Source: Chenopodium formosanum
Lineage: Eukaryota; Streptophyta; Magnoliopsida; Caryophyllales; Amaranthaceae
Reading direction: 5' to 3'
DNA: 64,000 nucleotides
Assembly: GCA_024500155.1 (NCBI GenBank)
Contig: CM044871.1
Span: 30,688,728-30,752,727 of the forward strand
The notes beneath the pieces were generated by a model. The model was not told the DNA's origin. It saw only the letters and a list, made by a program, of their open reading frames with translations, and ran no database searches. Each line of letters begins with the position of its first letter. Positions within the stretch are counted from its first letter, which is position 1. The position numbers and the translations under genes are program-made. Of this stretch, positions 1-13,900 are shown piece by piece.

Positions 1-72
1 TGCTTTGGTTGTAACTTTTCTGTTAACACTTTAGCGCCACTACTTCTATCGTAATTTTTAAAATTTTGACAG

Positions 73-142
73 AAGTAAAGGTGGTGACTGTATTTGATGC
101 TATGATGTCTGGACTACCTACTCACAAGGAAACTTTTGCCGG
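73..142 (+). CDS. NYN gene exon a
   Basis: Acceptor tttgacAG at 71-72, donor GTATGC at 143. Encodes [20 protein letters not shown] plus FAG (last codon split), the strand and loop that carry the first conserved aspartate of the NYN fold. It starts in phase 1 (two bases of a codon begun upstream), so at least one further exon lies left of the window. Confidence 0.85.
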
Positions 143-3100
143 GTATGCTCTTCTAAAGCTCAAGTGACTTTCTCTAAGCTTCTTTAGCTTGTTGTGGTCA
201 TCTAATCATTGGTAATTTGGAGATACTGGCAGCTGGCTATTTTCAAGCATCAATAATGACAAAAAAATAAAGAAGTTGTTATAACCCTGGAATCATAACC
301 TTAAGCTGAAAGTGCTGACAAATATGATATCAGATTAATTGAAATTTATCCCATTCATCAAAACAAAAAAAACAAAAAAAAAAAAAAAAAAAAAAAATAA
401 TAAAAAAAAAAAATAAAAAAAATTGAAATGTATGAATGACAGCTTTGTGCTACTCCAAGGAAAAAAGTACTGCAAGAAAGTCACCAGTTGTGTTGTCTGT
501 AGTATTCTTGATGCTGCTGCTGCTGAGTTCTTTAGCAGTGGCTATTCATGATCAACAATTAGTGCTTACTTGAGTGCACTAATATATAATTATCTCGTCT
601 ATATTTTTATCTGTTCCATTTTGACTTGTCACGCATGTTAATACACAGCGTTGACCATTCATATTTTAAATTATTTATTTGTAACAATCATAAAAGTTGA
701 TATTTTGGAAGCACACATCTTTTAATTTAATAGTAAAAAGATATGGTCAAAATTGTTTGTATTTTTTCATTAAACGCATTTTCTAATTCTTGGGCATCTT
801 AGAAAACTTTCTGGCTTAATGAGTTTCAAGGAGACTATTTTTATGGTCATACTGGACTAGTTCTATATTCATGTTTGACTCATCTTTTTCTTCGGATCCA
901 TATCCTTTTTATGCTTTCCTTTAGTTTCAACTTTACTCTATCTTATTCCCTTAAGAATTTGACCAAAGTTTTATTTTTTAATGTGATCATTCTTATGCGA
1001 TTGTGATACTTCTCCAGCTCCATTGCTAACCAGCAGATTAATTAATCTTTTCATTTGAACCCACATGAAATATAATATTAACATAAGAGGGCTAATGGTG
1101 GTGCAAAAAATACTACCAATACCCTTTGTAGAAGTCTTATTGTAACCCTTCACGATGCTTCTGAACCTCTTGGGAATATTTGTGAAAAACTACTTAATAT
1201 CTTTTAAAATAGCTACCTTAACAACTTATTTTACTAAAATATAACTACCTAATATCAAATAGGAAAAATTGTCAAAAATAATACAAACTTTGAGCGGTCC
1301 GCTTAAAACAAGTCAATCTTTTAATTATTTCGAAATAATACAAAGTTTAGGGAGTATCTGCTTTAAACAAGTCATAACTTGTTGGTAACTTGATTAGCAG
1401 GTATATGAGACACGTGTCGTTATTTTATAGGTTAGACTGACTTTGTGAATTTGAATTTATTTAATGTTAATAATTTTTAAAATATATAAAACAATATTTA
1501 TTATTATATTAATAATTAATATATATATATTTTTTTTTAAAAAAAACAACAGCTATCTCCCCTAACAGCCACCTACCCCGACTTTTATATCTTGCTGGCG
1601 CTGCCCCCTTCCCCTCCCCGACATCCATACCCCCTCCCTTTCCCCTTCATGACTGCCACGGTGCCAACTACCCACAAATCCCCAACTAAAACCCCAAACC
1701 ATGCTTAGAAACTTCGTCAAAACTCGAACTTTTTGATATCACCTCCGATTTGGTATAATTTCTCAATTCAATATATTTCGATATTGAAATCAGTTTTTTT
1801 TGTTTCGATTGAGGTTCCTGATTTTGATTTTGAAATTTCTGGATTAAATTAGGTCATTGTAATTTAACAAACAATTAACAAATCAAGGAAAACAACAATT
1901 GCAGTTCTCCATCTCCACTACCATCACCACAACAACAACAATCATCGAACTCAGAGATCTCAATTGTGAGAATTTCAGCACCAGGAACTTTGATCTATCC
2001 ATTATTCGAGGGTCGGGGATGGAGCGTTGAGGGCTTCGAGGATGGGGGGAGCGGCTATGTGGGTTTTTCGTGGGGAGGGGAGTGAGAGCTGCGCTGCCTT
2101 TTGGGGTTGTTATGTTAGTTTGCGTTGAGAAAGATGGTGGCAGAGGTACGGTTGTTGCAGCAGGTGGCTGCTTGCGGTGTTGGATCGTGAGAGGAGAAGG
2201 GAGGCTGCTGCTATTGCTCGGTTTGGTGGTTGTGTGTGCAGCAGCTTGAGGTAGACTGGTGTGGTGATAGTGGATGCAGCCCATATAGGGGAGTTAGGTG
2301 TTGTGGGGGAGGAGGGGTGGCTGATGGTGAAGGAGGGATGTGTTTTTTTTTTTAATTTATTTTATTAACTGTTAATTTATTTAATTATGATTAAAACTAT
2401 ATATTTATAAGTTAATTAAATTCTTAAATGAATTTGTAAAAAAAAGAAAAAATGTTAAACGGTTATATAGGTTGTAGGTAAAATATCCCGTTTAAAGCGG
2501 ATAGTCCCCTAAGTTTGTATTATTTAAAAATAATTAAAAGATTGACTTATTTTCGGCGGATCACTCAAAGTTTGTATTATTTTTGACAATTTTTCCTATC
2601 AAATATGATGGAATTCATGCAATTATTCTAGTGGGGGCTATACCAATGTTTTACTCACCCTTTGAACCCTAATTACCATTAATTACACGCCAATAATTAA
2701 TTTATCCCCAAATTGAAGTCTGAGAACCATAACTGTGTGATAGACTAGGAGTAATGACTGATTATACAAAATAAACATGGGAAGCTGTAAACTCGAAAAC
2801 CATAACTAATAACTTGAAAACCATTGTTAAACATACTAATTACCAAAAATATTAACTATAAACATATGCCATAAATAATAAGTTGAACACCATGAGTATT
2901 AACTTGAAAACCATAACTAGTCACCTAAAACACAACTAACCTGAATAGGCGAATAGCCGAATACCATAACTAATTACTCGAAAACGATAATTGATGACTT
3001 TAAAACAATTACTAAATTTAAAAATTATAACTAAACCGAAATAGCATAACTAATAACTCAAAATCGTATATAATAACTAATAACTCAAAATCGTATATTA

Positions 3101-4860
3101 TAACTTCAAAAGCCGTAGCTATTACTAAAAATCATAACTAATTACCAAAAATCATAACTAGACCCAATCCTATAAGTTATAACTAATAAATGAAAAACCA
3201 TAACTAACTTATCACCAAAAATCATAATTGTAATACATGTAGATTTTAGGTACACTAAGCGAATATTATGTATCACATACATAATACTGAAACAAGGATC
3301 ACATGCATATACATAGTATGGAACTACAAATTACATAATAGTTAAAGATTACAATTATTGATGCGTGACTTCCTCGCTTTGTTCTTCCTTCTACACGGAG
3401 ATTTAGAGCCCTAACAAATAGTCCACAAGCCTGTGTTAAATCTCCATTAATGCTAGTTGGAACAGAATAACTTGATGTTCATTTAAATGGAGAATGTAAC
3501 CGACTATTTAAGAAAGATGGTGGTGGTGGGTGGGGGAAGGAGAAGGTTATTGGCCAAATGCATTTTTCTGGAATGGGATGCTCTTATCTTTTCAGGACTT
3601 GCCAATCCTCATGATTTATTATGGAATAAAATACCTGTTAGTGTCCTTATGGCTAGGCTCTTAAAAGTTATTTAAATCACTGTATCCTCCTGTTGTATCT
3701 CTCTCTTTGTCATAATCACTTTTCAGTTTGAAGGCATCTTCTCCTTCTAGGTTGTATCCTTCTTTCATTTGACTCTTTTTTGTTCTTGATTAGACAAAAG
3801 AGTAATCCGTTAGTTCCTGTGTTCTATGTTCATGTTGCAATTTTTACAACTGTTTAATTTTTATTTTGCAGGGTGGACATAGTTTTCTCTGGGGATTCTT
3901 GTGCTGATTCATGGATAGAAAAGGAGGTACATGAATTATTTTGCATACTCTATTTTCCATGGCATTTAAGAAAATTTTGAAGATTATAATTCACCTGAAC
4001 GTTCCTAATCCTCCTGGTTGAATTCTCGTTCTTCCTCTTTCTCTGCTGGTTTTTTTCCTCTACTTTTCTGTATACAACAAACTAACCTGTGCTCAAAAGA
4101 GAAGTCTAGTTAGAATCGGATCTTGTGAGCTAAACATTAGATAATCACTTCCTGATCAGAAAAGACAGAACCCAGTTTATCTGAACAGATTTGAAATTTT
4201 CTAAAATTACTCATATACACAGTCCTATCTATGTAGCACTCTATCAATTATCATTTCAACGAACCACTAATCCCAAGTTATATCATCTATCATTTTTGAT
4301 ACATCATAATATCAGCTTCTTCTAGTATACTTCCTCTGTTCCAAATTAGTTCAAAGGTTTCTTTTGGCACATATATTAAGGTGATGTGAGAGTGAAAGGA
4401 AAAAGACAAAAAATGTTTATACTATCGTGCCTTTACCTTTACGCACCTACCTTCATAACGGCCAATCTATTTGACAAGTTAACAGAACAACCAGTTGCAA
4501 CCCCACCCATTGTCATTTATTACTTAGCCATCCCAACCTTCTTCTTCACCTTAAAACCTTCTCTCCACTCCCTTTCCAAACTAACAACCCAACCATTCTC
4601 TTCCTCATCTTCGTTACCTTCCAACACTGCCCTCCTTACCATCGTCTTAGGTTGCGATTTCCAGACTCCCTTTTTGAAAAATCTCTAGAGATGCCAAAGG
4701 AGGGAGGTATGGTAGGAAAAGGGCGGCAAGTCCAGTTAGGGTTCAAAATTTGGTTATTGATCATGGCCTAGATTCACTTGTCAGAAACATTGCTGGTGAA
4801 AAAGATATGAACTCTTACATGCAATTTTGCACTTTTATAAAAGGATGCTTGTTTTTTGTG

Positions 4861-4914
<54 letters not shown>

Positions 4915-7900
4915 CGAGGTGAGATTTATATTCTAGGTAATTGTTAGATTGAATAAAAGGATTCATCAATTCATTATTTAAGGGTTTACGCGATTGAACA
5001 TGTAAAACTATTGTGAAGAAGATGAAGCTGATGTTAAGGATGATGATGGAGTGAGAAATTTAGGATTGATATGATATAGTGAAAGGAGATAGAAGAGGGG
5101 TAAGAAAAATTAGTGAGGGTAGAATTTACATATTTTCATGTATACCTTACCAAAATTAAAACGTGTCAGTTAAGAAGAAACTTCCCACAAAGGAATATTT
5201 GCCGACTTATCTAGATCGGGGAAGTACTTTTTATTATCTTTTTTAATATACCGAGTAAGAATTAGCGCTTGTTATAAAACTAGCACTTGTTTATCTTTTT
5301 GCTCTAACTTTAATGTCTATTTGATTTAGTTCAGTTATGCTGCTTGGAATTTTTACTTGTGCTTAGCATAATTTTCCATTTTGTGTCTTTCCTATTTGTG
5401 AAACCAGGTTGTGGCGTTAAAGGAGGATGGTTGTCCAAAGGTTTGGGTAGTGACATCTGATCATGCCCAACAACATGCAGCTCATGGAGCGGTATGTAAT
5501 CTTCTAAGTCTAATTTATAAGCAATGAGTGTGGGAAAATGTGAAAAATGATGAGGGAAGTTCATTGGAAAAGGTTTCTCTTATTCTCAAAGATTCTCCAA
5601 TCATCCCTATCCCTTGTAGAACTTGAAGGCTTGAACTATATGTCGAAAGAAAGTAGATGATACCTGAATGAAAAATTTCTAGACACTTGGGATATTTTAA
5701 TTGAAGCACCTTGAAGTTCCTTGCACTTTGTTTTAATCAATATCTACCAAATGGACAGGTAAAACACTAATTATTTCCTATTAGGAAGATTTTTGTGTCT
5801 TGCCACTTCATATTGATTTTAACATGCCATATTTAGGGCATCATGATACATAGTTCAAGGCCTTATATGCTAACCAATGACTAGGTAGAGGCTACATATT
5901 CTACAAAACGAGCACCAAAGTCTTTGTCGGGTTGATCTCTCCAAATGCCAATCAATCAATCAATCAATCAAAGCCTTAATCCCAAAAGTGGGGTCGGCTA
6001 ACATGAACCAAATTTGATTATTCCGTGTAGTCATCAACATAAATCTTTCTCCTCCATCCCTTACGATCCAAAACTTCATCCTCACGTAAATCCATGCACT
6101 TCATATCCTTCCTCACTCCTTCCAACCAAGTCATCTTTGGTCTCCCTCTTCCTCGTTTAATCCCTCCATGGTCCCACTCTTCCACTCTTCGCACCGGTGC
6201 ACCCTCGGGTCTCCGTCTTACATGTCCAAACCAACGCAGACGATTTTCCCTTAATTTATCTACAATGCCCGCCACACCTACTTTCTTGCGAATAACCTCA
6301 TTTCTGATTCTATCTCTTAAAGTGTTTCCACACATCCACCTTAACATGCGCATTTCCGTAACCTCCATCTTTTTAATATGCTCTTTCTTAGAAGCCCAAC
6401 ATTCTGTACCATAGAGCAACACTGGTCTTATGGCAGTCCTGTAGAATTTTCCCTTCAACTTTAAGGGAATGCTGCGGTCGCATAGCACTCCCGTGGCCGC
6501 TCTCCATTTAAGCCACCCTGACTTAATCCTGTGGGTCACGTCTTGATCAATGTCACCATTCTTCTGGATGATCGACCCTAGGTACTTAAAACATTCACTC
6601 AAATATAGTATTTCCCCTGCTCCATAAACGTTGCAATATGTTGAGTTTTACGCTTCCCATCACACAAATTTAACCATTATGACCTATAATTTTCAGTAAG
6701 TAAAATTATAAAAAGCTGATGTATTAAAGTTTAAAATGAGATGAATCTAACAGGTCACACAAACTATATTTTTTTTACATATGATTCACAATTGATGGTC
6801 TAGACTGGGTGAATAGTGTAAAAGTCCAGCTACAATACAAGGGGATCGGAGGAAGTAGCAAGTAAGAAAGGAAAACAAATGAAAAATAAAGCAAAATTAT
6901 AGGAGTGTAATAAGTGGAAGCAAGACAGTTTTAGAATGCTATTCATTTTAGCCTATCTATTTTAGTAGTAAAGCTTTCTTATTTATATTGAAAGTTTTTA
7001 TAAAAATGATGGGAGGGGAAGATGAAAAACAGAAGAAACGTAAAAAACTATATTTTATTATGGAGTAATTGGTGTAGAATAAACAAATTATTAGGTGGTG
7101 AGGGGTTGATAAGATTACTAGTATCATTATTAAGGGTACCAATTGTAGTCGCCCTAAACACATTGTACCTGACAATAGTTTTGGTGTTTTATGTTTGTAC
7201 ATCAATATTATTAAGGTTTTTGTCCTTGGAGTTTCGAATGGTGGTTTGTATCTTATCATTGCAAAGGGGTTTTCCTGTAAATAATTTGTGTTACTTTTCG
7301 TATATTGTTTAATTTCTTTCCATACATTAGAGTGGGTGTTAAGAGGATGAGATTCCGACGAAGGTAAAGAGTAACTAGTAATGGAACTCGTAAAGGTAAT
7401 ATGAAACAGATAAACCAAAATTTCATAGTGTGGAAGATTATTGTTTAAGACAATTAGCATAAAATAATTTGGATGTATGTGTGGAGAAGGAAAGCACACA
7501 AGTTGGAGTGGGCTACGTAAGAGATGTAGTATGATATCTTAGGTTAGATGGATTTGAAGGTCTTGTTAGAGAGGTGGCCAGCGGTAAAGAATTTGCAGTG
7601 ATTATTGGGAATTGTGCGAGTTGAAAATGGAACATTGTTTAAGTTTACAAAATCACAATACCCAGTTAGTGTGTTATTGCAAGATGCCAATGAGAAAATT
7701 CTAGATGGGAGTTGTGCGAGTATGCCCTATTGTTATTGGCTTTATCACCAAAATTCTAGACGCCCATTATGCTATGGGAAAGGAGAAAAGGAGAAAATTA
7801 CATTCAATGAAGCAACATTAGTTGTGAGGAAAAAATGTGCTACATGATAACACAAATAGATGTTGTGGAGGGTTTTAAAAGAGGGAGAGAAAATGGAGAA

Positions 7901-10900
7901 ACGATGACCCAAAATTTAGATTAAAATCTTTGCCAAGAGATTATGAGTGTCAATTATTGTTGTAAAAAGGGCCACATGCAATGTAATTGCCCAAAAATAA
8001 GAAAACTTGAAAAATTTAAAAGATAAGGAAATTTGGGCAAGGTGAAAGTGAACAAGGAAAGGTGATTTCTCCGATGTGGTTAATGGTGATGATTTATATA
8101 TGACTCAAATTGATAACGAGGATATGATTCTATGTAAGTGGATGTTAGATTTGGTTGCCTCAATTCATGTGTGTCGTGACAAAACAATTTTTGATACCTT
8201 TTAAATATAAGGTGATTTGACAGGGTAGAGTCGTATCCCCAAATCAAAAGTAATTCCTAAATCCTCTAACTAATGTAAATAGGGAAGTAAGGTTGAATCC
8301 ACAGAGAAACAGGTCTTTCTATTCCTAATTAACTAATATAATCTAGATTATGAAGTAACCAATATATAAGTTTGAATATGAAACTAAACTACGAAGATTA
8401 AGAATAGGAAGAAAACAATGAATAAAAAGGATATAGGGCATAGGTTCACCAATAAATAATATTCCAGGGTAGAATATAATAATCATTCATCAATGCATAC
8501 ATTAATCAGATTATAAAGGGCTTTCGCTACGTATTATAATCACACAATTAATTTACCGGTATTAAATCTCATCTTTCGAATCTCGACTTAACCATTTATA
8601 AATTAACCTGCCTATTGAAACTAGACCTAAACATCAATTCTCATCTGTCGAATCTCGAATCAATATTGTCAAACTCATGCATAAAAGATCAGGCCTAATC
8701 TAGTCACAGAGCATTAAATCAATCAATAGGAAATTAATCTAGCATTGACAATCAACAACAATAAATTACCCCTTCATATTATTTATGGATCCCCATAAAC
8801 CCTAGAAATAGAACTACTCACTCATGATAAGAACTAAACTAATCAAAGCAATAAAGCAAGACATAATCAAAGGAATGAAATAAACAACTAAGATTAAGAG
8901 AAGAGAAATAGTTACCAAAATAAATCTGGAATTAAGAGTAGATTAAGAACAAAGGTATAAGAGAGAGAAAATCTAAGAAAACAATTAAGAGAGTAAAGAA
9001 AAAGTAAAAAAGAGATCCTAAAATCGTATTACGAAGGAGTATTTATACTCCGTACAAATCCTAAACTAAAACAAACTTAAACGACGAAATTAACCCCTAA
9101 TAATTACACGCGCCCGATCGGGCGATGCTTGCTCTTCGGGTTAACCGGGTGGCGACCTTTGCTTCTCCCGCCCGGCCGGGCGCGCCTCCGGGCGCCAGCC
9201 TCTTTGGCCGGGCGGCTCTCTTGGGCCACTAATTGGACTACGATTGGGCTCCAATTCTTCGGGCCAATCTGGGTTTCCTCTTCGAGTCTTGAATACTCGG
9301 TCTAAATGCCCCGGTATCACCTATACCGAGCCCTTAATCACCGGTTCGATGGCTCTAACCTGCCTGGGCTATAAACTCTGGTCGTGCTTCTCCGGTGCTC
9401 GTGATTGCTCCAAAATAACTCAGGAAAATACTCCAAAAGTGTAAATCCCTGCAAAAGTCAACCAAATCTACGAAAACACTAGAAAATACCAATTAGTAAT
9501 AAAAGTGGCTCTAAAGAGCCAAAAACACTACTAATTATGACCAAGGGACGGGGGTAAAATACTATATAAAATGGACACATCAAACTCCCCCAAGCCAAAC
9601 CTTTGCTTGTCCCTAAGCAAAGATCTCATCAATGAATCAATAAATATGCTTCACCCCAAAAAGTAAAAATCAAACACAAACGATTCAGGGTAAATCAAAT
9701 AAACATGCTTCAAAATCAACCAATCAAATCCATCCAATTACCTTTCCTCCCTAACAATTGTCAAATAGAGCAAACCACAAGAGCATATAGAATTCAAGAC
9801 TAGTGCTCACACACTCAACTCTCATTTATGTGGCGAGTAAAAGATGTACTCGATCGCTCTCCAAACCCTCCCAACTCACACTCTCGTGTGTATAAAACAA
9901 TGAACGCTCAAACCTACTAGTCGACTCGAAATATGTCAAATCATAACTTGCTTTGATAAACAACACTTTCACATTCATACAACTCTATGCACAAAGGTCG
10001 GAAGGTCTTTAAAGCTTGTAATGTAAGGCTAGGGTAAAGGGTAGGAATCATTTGGGAATAAGTGAGAGAAAAACTATGCTTAAGGGAGCAAATCCTAATA
10101 AAGTCCATGATTAAAATAAATAATGATCAACATCTCCTACATAACCAACTCTAACATCAACCAAATATACTCCAATCATAATAAACAATCCCAACTCTTA
10201 CAATTTCACTCATAAAAATATAATAATGAAGAAGTGGAGTGAATGAACAAACTTTATTTTCAAACTTGAATTTTTCATTGAAGCTCTATTTTTTTTCTTT
10301 TGATCAACCTCCAACTAGAACATTTGAACATTGAACATTGAACATTTTTTCTTTTTTTTCTATTGAAGTTCACTTATTTTTTTTTTAAACTTCTCTTTTT
10401 TTTTTTTTTCATAACATCATGCTTTATTTTTTTTCAAGAAAAATATAACTTCCAAACTCATCAAAATAAACATGATAAAAAACAAAACAACTTCTCAAAA
10501 ACCTACCCAAATTGTGCAAATAATAAGCACACTACAAACTCCCTCACCTCACTCACTAATAGCTCCCCCCGGGCCAAACTTGGGACTAGTAACCAATGGG
10601 GTAAAATAGGCTTGTAATGTGGCTAACAAACAACAAAAAGTCAAGGCAACAACATGGGTAACAAGAAGGGAACAAATGTATCTACAATCATCTGGAGGCT
10701 ACCTAAAAGAACAAATGCCTTCGTCCTCCTCAATGTGCATAATAATGAATCATATAAACATTACTTATAGTTGCAAACCAATACTCAAATTCAATGACAT
10801 ACCAGGAACTAACACACATTCCTAACCAAATCAACTAGTCAAGCACTATATTCACAAGTAGTTGGGCAAAATTGACGCATGTTAAAGTTTCAAGGCAATC

Positions 10901-13900
10901 AAACATCAAATCATGATCAACTAATCCATAATGCTTATCATCATATACCAAGGATCAGAACAATATTCTCAAGTAAGAGGCACAGGGAAGCATAATTTAC
11001 AATTCATTGGAACATATTTTTGGATTTTTTTATTTTTCAATTTTTTTGTATTTTTCATATATAAGATAACAATAAAACTAACCTAGAAAGCAATAAATCT
11101 AACCTATGAAAACACACCAAAAATAAAAGAAAAGAGAAAAAGAAAGATACCAAATCCAAAATCTCCCCCAAGCCAGAATCAGACAATGTCCTCATTGGCT
11201 CGGGAACTAGCCCAACATAGCTAGTCCTGATCATCCTCATCAATGGAGCCGAACCCTTCACCTCCACTGCCACCTGCACCAGAAGAGCTACCACCAAAAT
11301 AATCAGCATGAAAACTCCCCCCCGGTCCCCCGAAAGGAATGTCCTGACCGTACCCATGGAAGGCAGAATAGTCGGTGTAAATACCATGGGCAGTGGGATC
11401 CCTATCGTACCCCTGGGGTGGAGGCTGAAACCAGTCTAGGTGAATAGCATTGTCGGGAATGTTGCCCCGACGAGCATAATCATCGTACATAGGGTAGAGA
11501 GCTCTACCTTGGTTCCAACCCTAACCTCTGGTCTATAGAGCCTACCATCCTCCTAAGGTCAGTGTGGGAATGCTCGATACGTCCTTAGGCCTGACCTATA
11601 CTCTAAAGGTCCCAAACTAGGTCAGAGTCAACATGGGGGACGGAGTGAGACATGCGAGGTGGAGAAAACGCCACCTCGGGCTGAGGCTGGGGTGGTGGAA
11701 CTGGTGGTGGTGGTGCTTGCCCCCTAGTTGGCAACCAAAAAATCATATGTGTAGGATGGTTGCCTGGGGGAAAGGCGGTCAAGTCAGGACTATGTAGGGG
11801 AAAGATGGGCAAAGGCTCTCGCTCCCAGATACACCAAAAGGGTGTCTGCTCGCTATCAGGTCGTACCCACCCCAACTCCTCAAAATACCTAGCAGTCATA
11901 TAGGTATCTGGTCCACAGTTGGTCGGTGGGGTCCATCCTCTATAAAATCGGCCTTTTTCAATGCTATTCGAGTGATAAGGCTTCCTATACGGATGGGGGT
12001 GCGAGATGTAGTACTGGCCGTGGCAGATGGTGAATAATATATCTACCTATGTTCAATTTCCCGAACCCATACACATAGTGTCCTATGACAGCTAGTTCGT
12101 TAGTTTGAGCATTATGGGGCTCGTTCCTACCCAAAAAACACAAACCCGCAAATCTTTGCCAGATTTTTGGGACAGGGTGATGAATAAGTTTGGTACTAGC
12201 ATGTTGGGGTCGGGAGTAGGCAAACCAGTCAAAGCAAAATAAATGTCACCCATTTTATAGTCCGCATGCCATTGGTGAGGTAACTCAGAATTTAATTCAA
12301 TTAATTTACAAAATTCTACATAAGTTAAACTAATATTCCTATTGTTCAACCTTAAAATTAAATTCGGCCCATTTCTACTATTAACAACATTTAAAGAAGA
12401 CAAGAATTCACAGGTTAGTTCTCGGTATGTAGGATAGTGCATATCAACAAATTTTCTCATGCCAATGTCATTTAAAAATCGTTTTACAAAATCATACAAA
12501 CCAAATGATTCTAAAGTAGGGCGGTGTAACCACCGAAAAGAAATTACCTCGCGTCGATTAGGTGTTCTAGCCGCTCCTTTTGCTCCTGGCTAGCGATACA
12601 GATCGTCGGCCAGTACGGGAGTTGCAAATCAGGATTTTATTCCTCCCTCGAACTAGAACTTCTACCGAAAATGGACCGAGCCCTCTTTGAAACCATGGTA
12701 GAAATGGGTATGAAATTAATCCGAAAGAAATTCGAAAATTTTTATATAGAAATGTAGAGGATGAAGAGAGGATTACAAATATGTAAAAAGTTTTGGAATT
12801 GGGTGAGAATTGGAGAAGAAATCTTAGAGAGAAGGTAGAGAGAATTTGAGTTTTAGAGAGAGAAAGTTATGGAGGAAAGAAGAAAAATGAGGAAGAATGA
12901 AGGAAAACGAAGAAATAGACGCGGAATATAGGCGCGCCCAGTCGGGCGGATCCTCGCCCGGTCGGGCGATCTTGGCTATTCGAAATATCTTGTTCTCGCG
13001 CCCGGTCGGGCGCCATACCGCCCGGTCGGGCGCCATACTGCCCGGTCGGGCGATCTGATTAGTAAATTTTGCTATGCTCTCGCGCCCGATCGGGCGATCT
13101 AAATGCTCGATTTGCGTCAATTCTCGCGCCCGGTTGGGCGAGAGTCGCCCGATCGGGCAGACTAATATGTCCGTATACGACGAGTTTCGCGCCCCGTCGG
13201 GCGAAAACACTCGATTTTTGGACCTAGCTCTCGCGCCCGGTCGGGCGAGCTTTGCCCGGTCGGGCCCGAGGCTAATTGACGAATTTGGTATTTTCTTCTT
13301 CTCTTCAAATTTTGGTTAACTCTTTTCCTTCAAACCTGTATAAGCACTCATAAAACTCATTAAATTCCCTCATCTCTCCTCTCATAAGAAAAAGAAAGAA
13401 AAACTAGTCTAAAAAACATTAAAAATACGGGTTGACTCCCACAAAGCGCTGGTTTATCTAGGTCCCGCACAACCTTTTTACCAAGTACCGGGATTAGGAC
13501 CCTTGGCCTAATGCTTGGTCGGGTACCCGGTCGAGCGTTGTTTAAGCTACGACGCGGCTTCCTGACATACCCTGTGGGACGCCACCTTATCTGGTGAATC
13601 CTCCTTGACTTGGATTGGGGGCTCTTCAATGCTACGCACTAAAGATCTTTCTTTGATCGAGGGTTGCTTCATATTGTCATTGCATTTAACACTTGCAACT
13701 CAATCCGGCGGAACACTTACCGTAGGCTCAAATTGCACAACTTGCTTGATTGATTCCACCTTTTCATCCTCAAAACCAAGACCAACAGTGGAGAGGGCTC
13801 TTTCTATTGCATCAACTTCCTTTTACCATTTGTCTATCTCATCTGAAAGGGATGCAACACAAGATACCGCCTCCAAGGGATCTTTTTCAAGAGCTTGGGG

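Noticed and set aside
1883..2284. 133-codon minus-strand ORF
   Set aside because: Low-complexity Ser/Pro/Thr sequence in the core of the MULE at 1262-2596. No family is recognised and no start context or splice structure supports it.
3487..3675. 62-codon ORF upstream of an exon
   Set aside because: Lies in the intron between two confirmed exons of the NYN gene, with no similarity and no splice support.
4750..4947. Arg-Glu-repeat ORF
   Set aside because: Translation of a GA microsatellite inside a Stowaway-like element.
6094..6414. 106-codon + strand ORF
   Set aside because: Shadow of the LINE coding frame on the opposite strand.
12930..13270. Possible satellite or CpG-island promoter
   Set aside because: The repeated item is a 14-bp palindrome with unrelated spacers, confined to an LTR element, so it is reported as an element feature.
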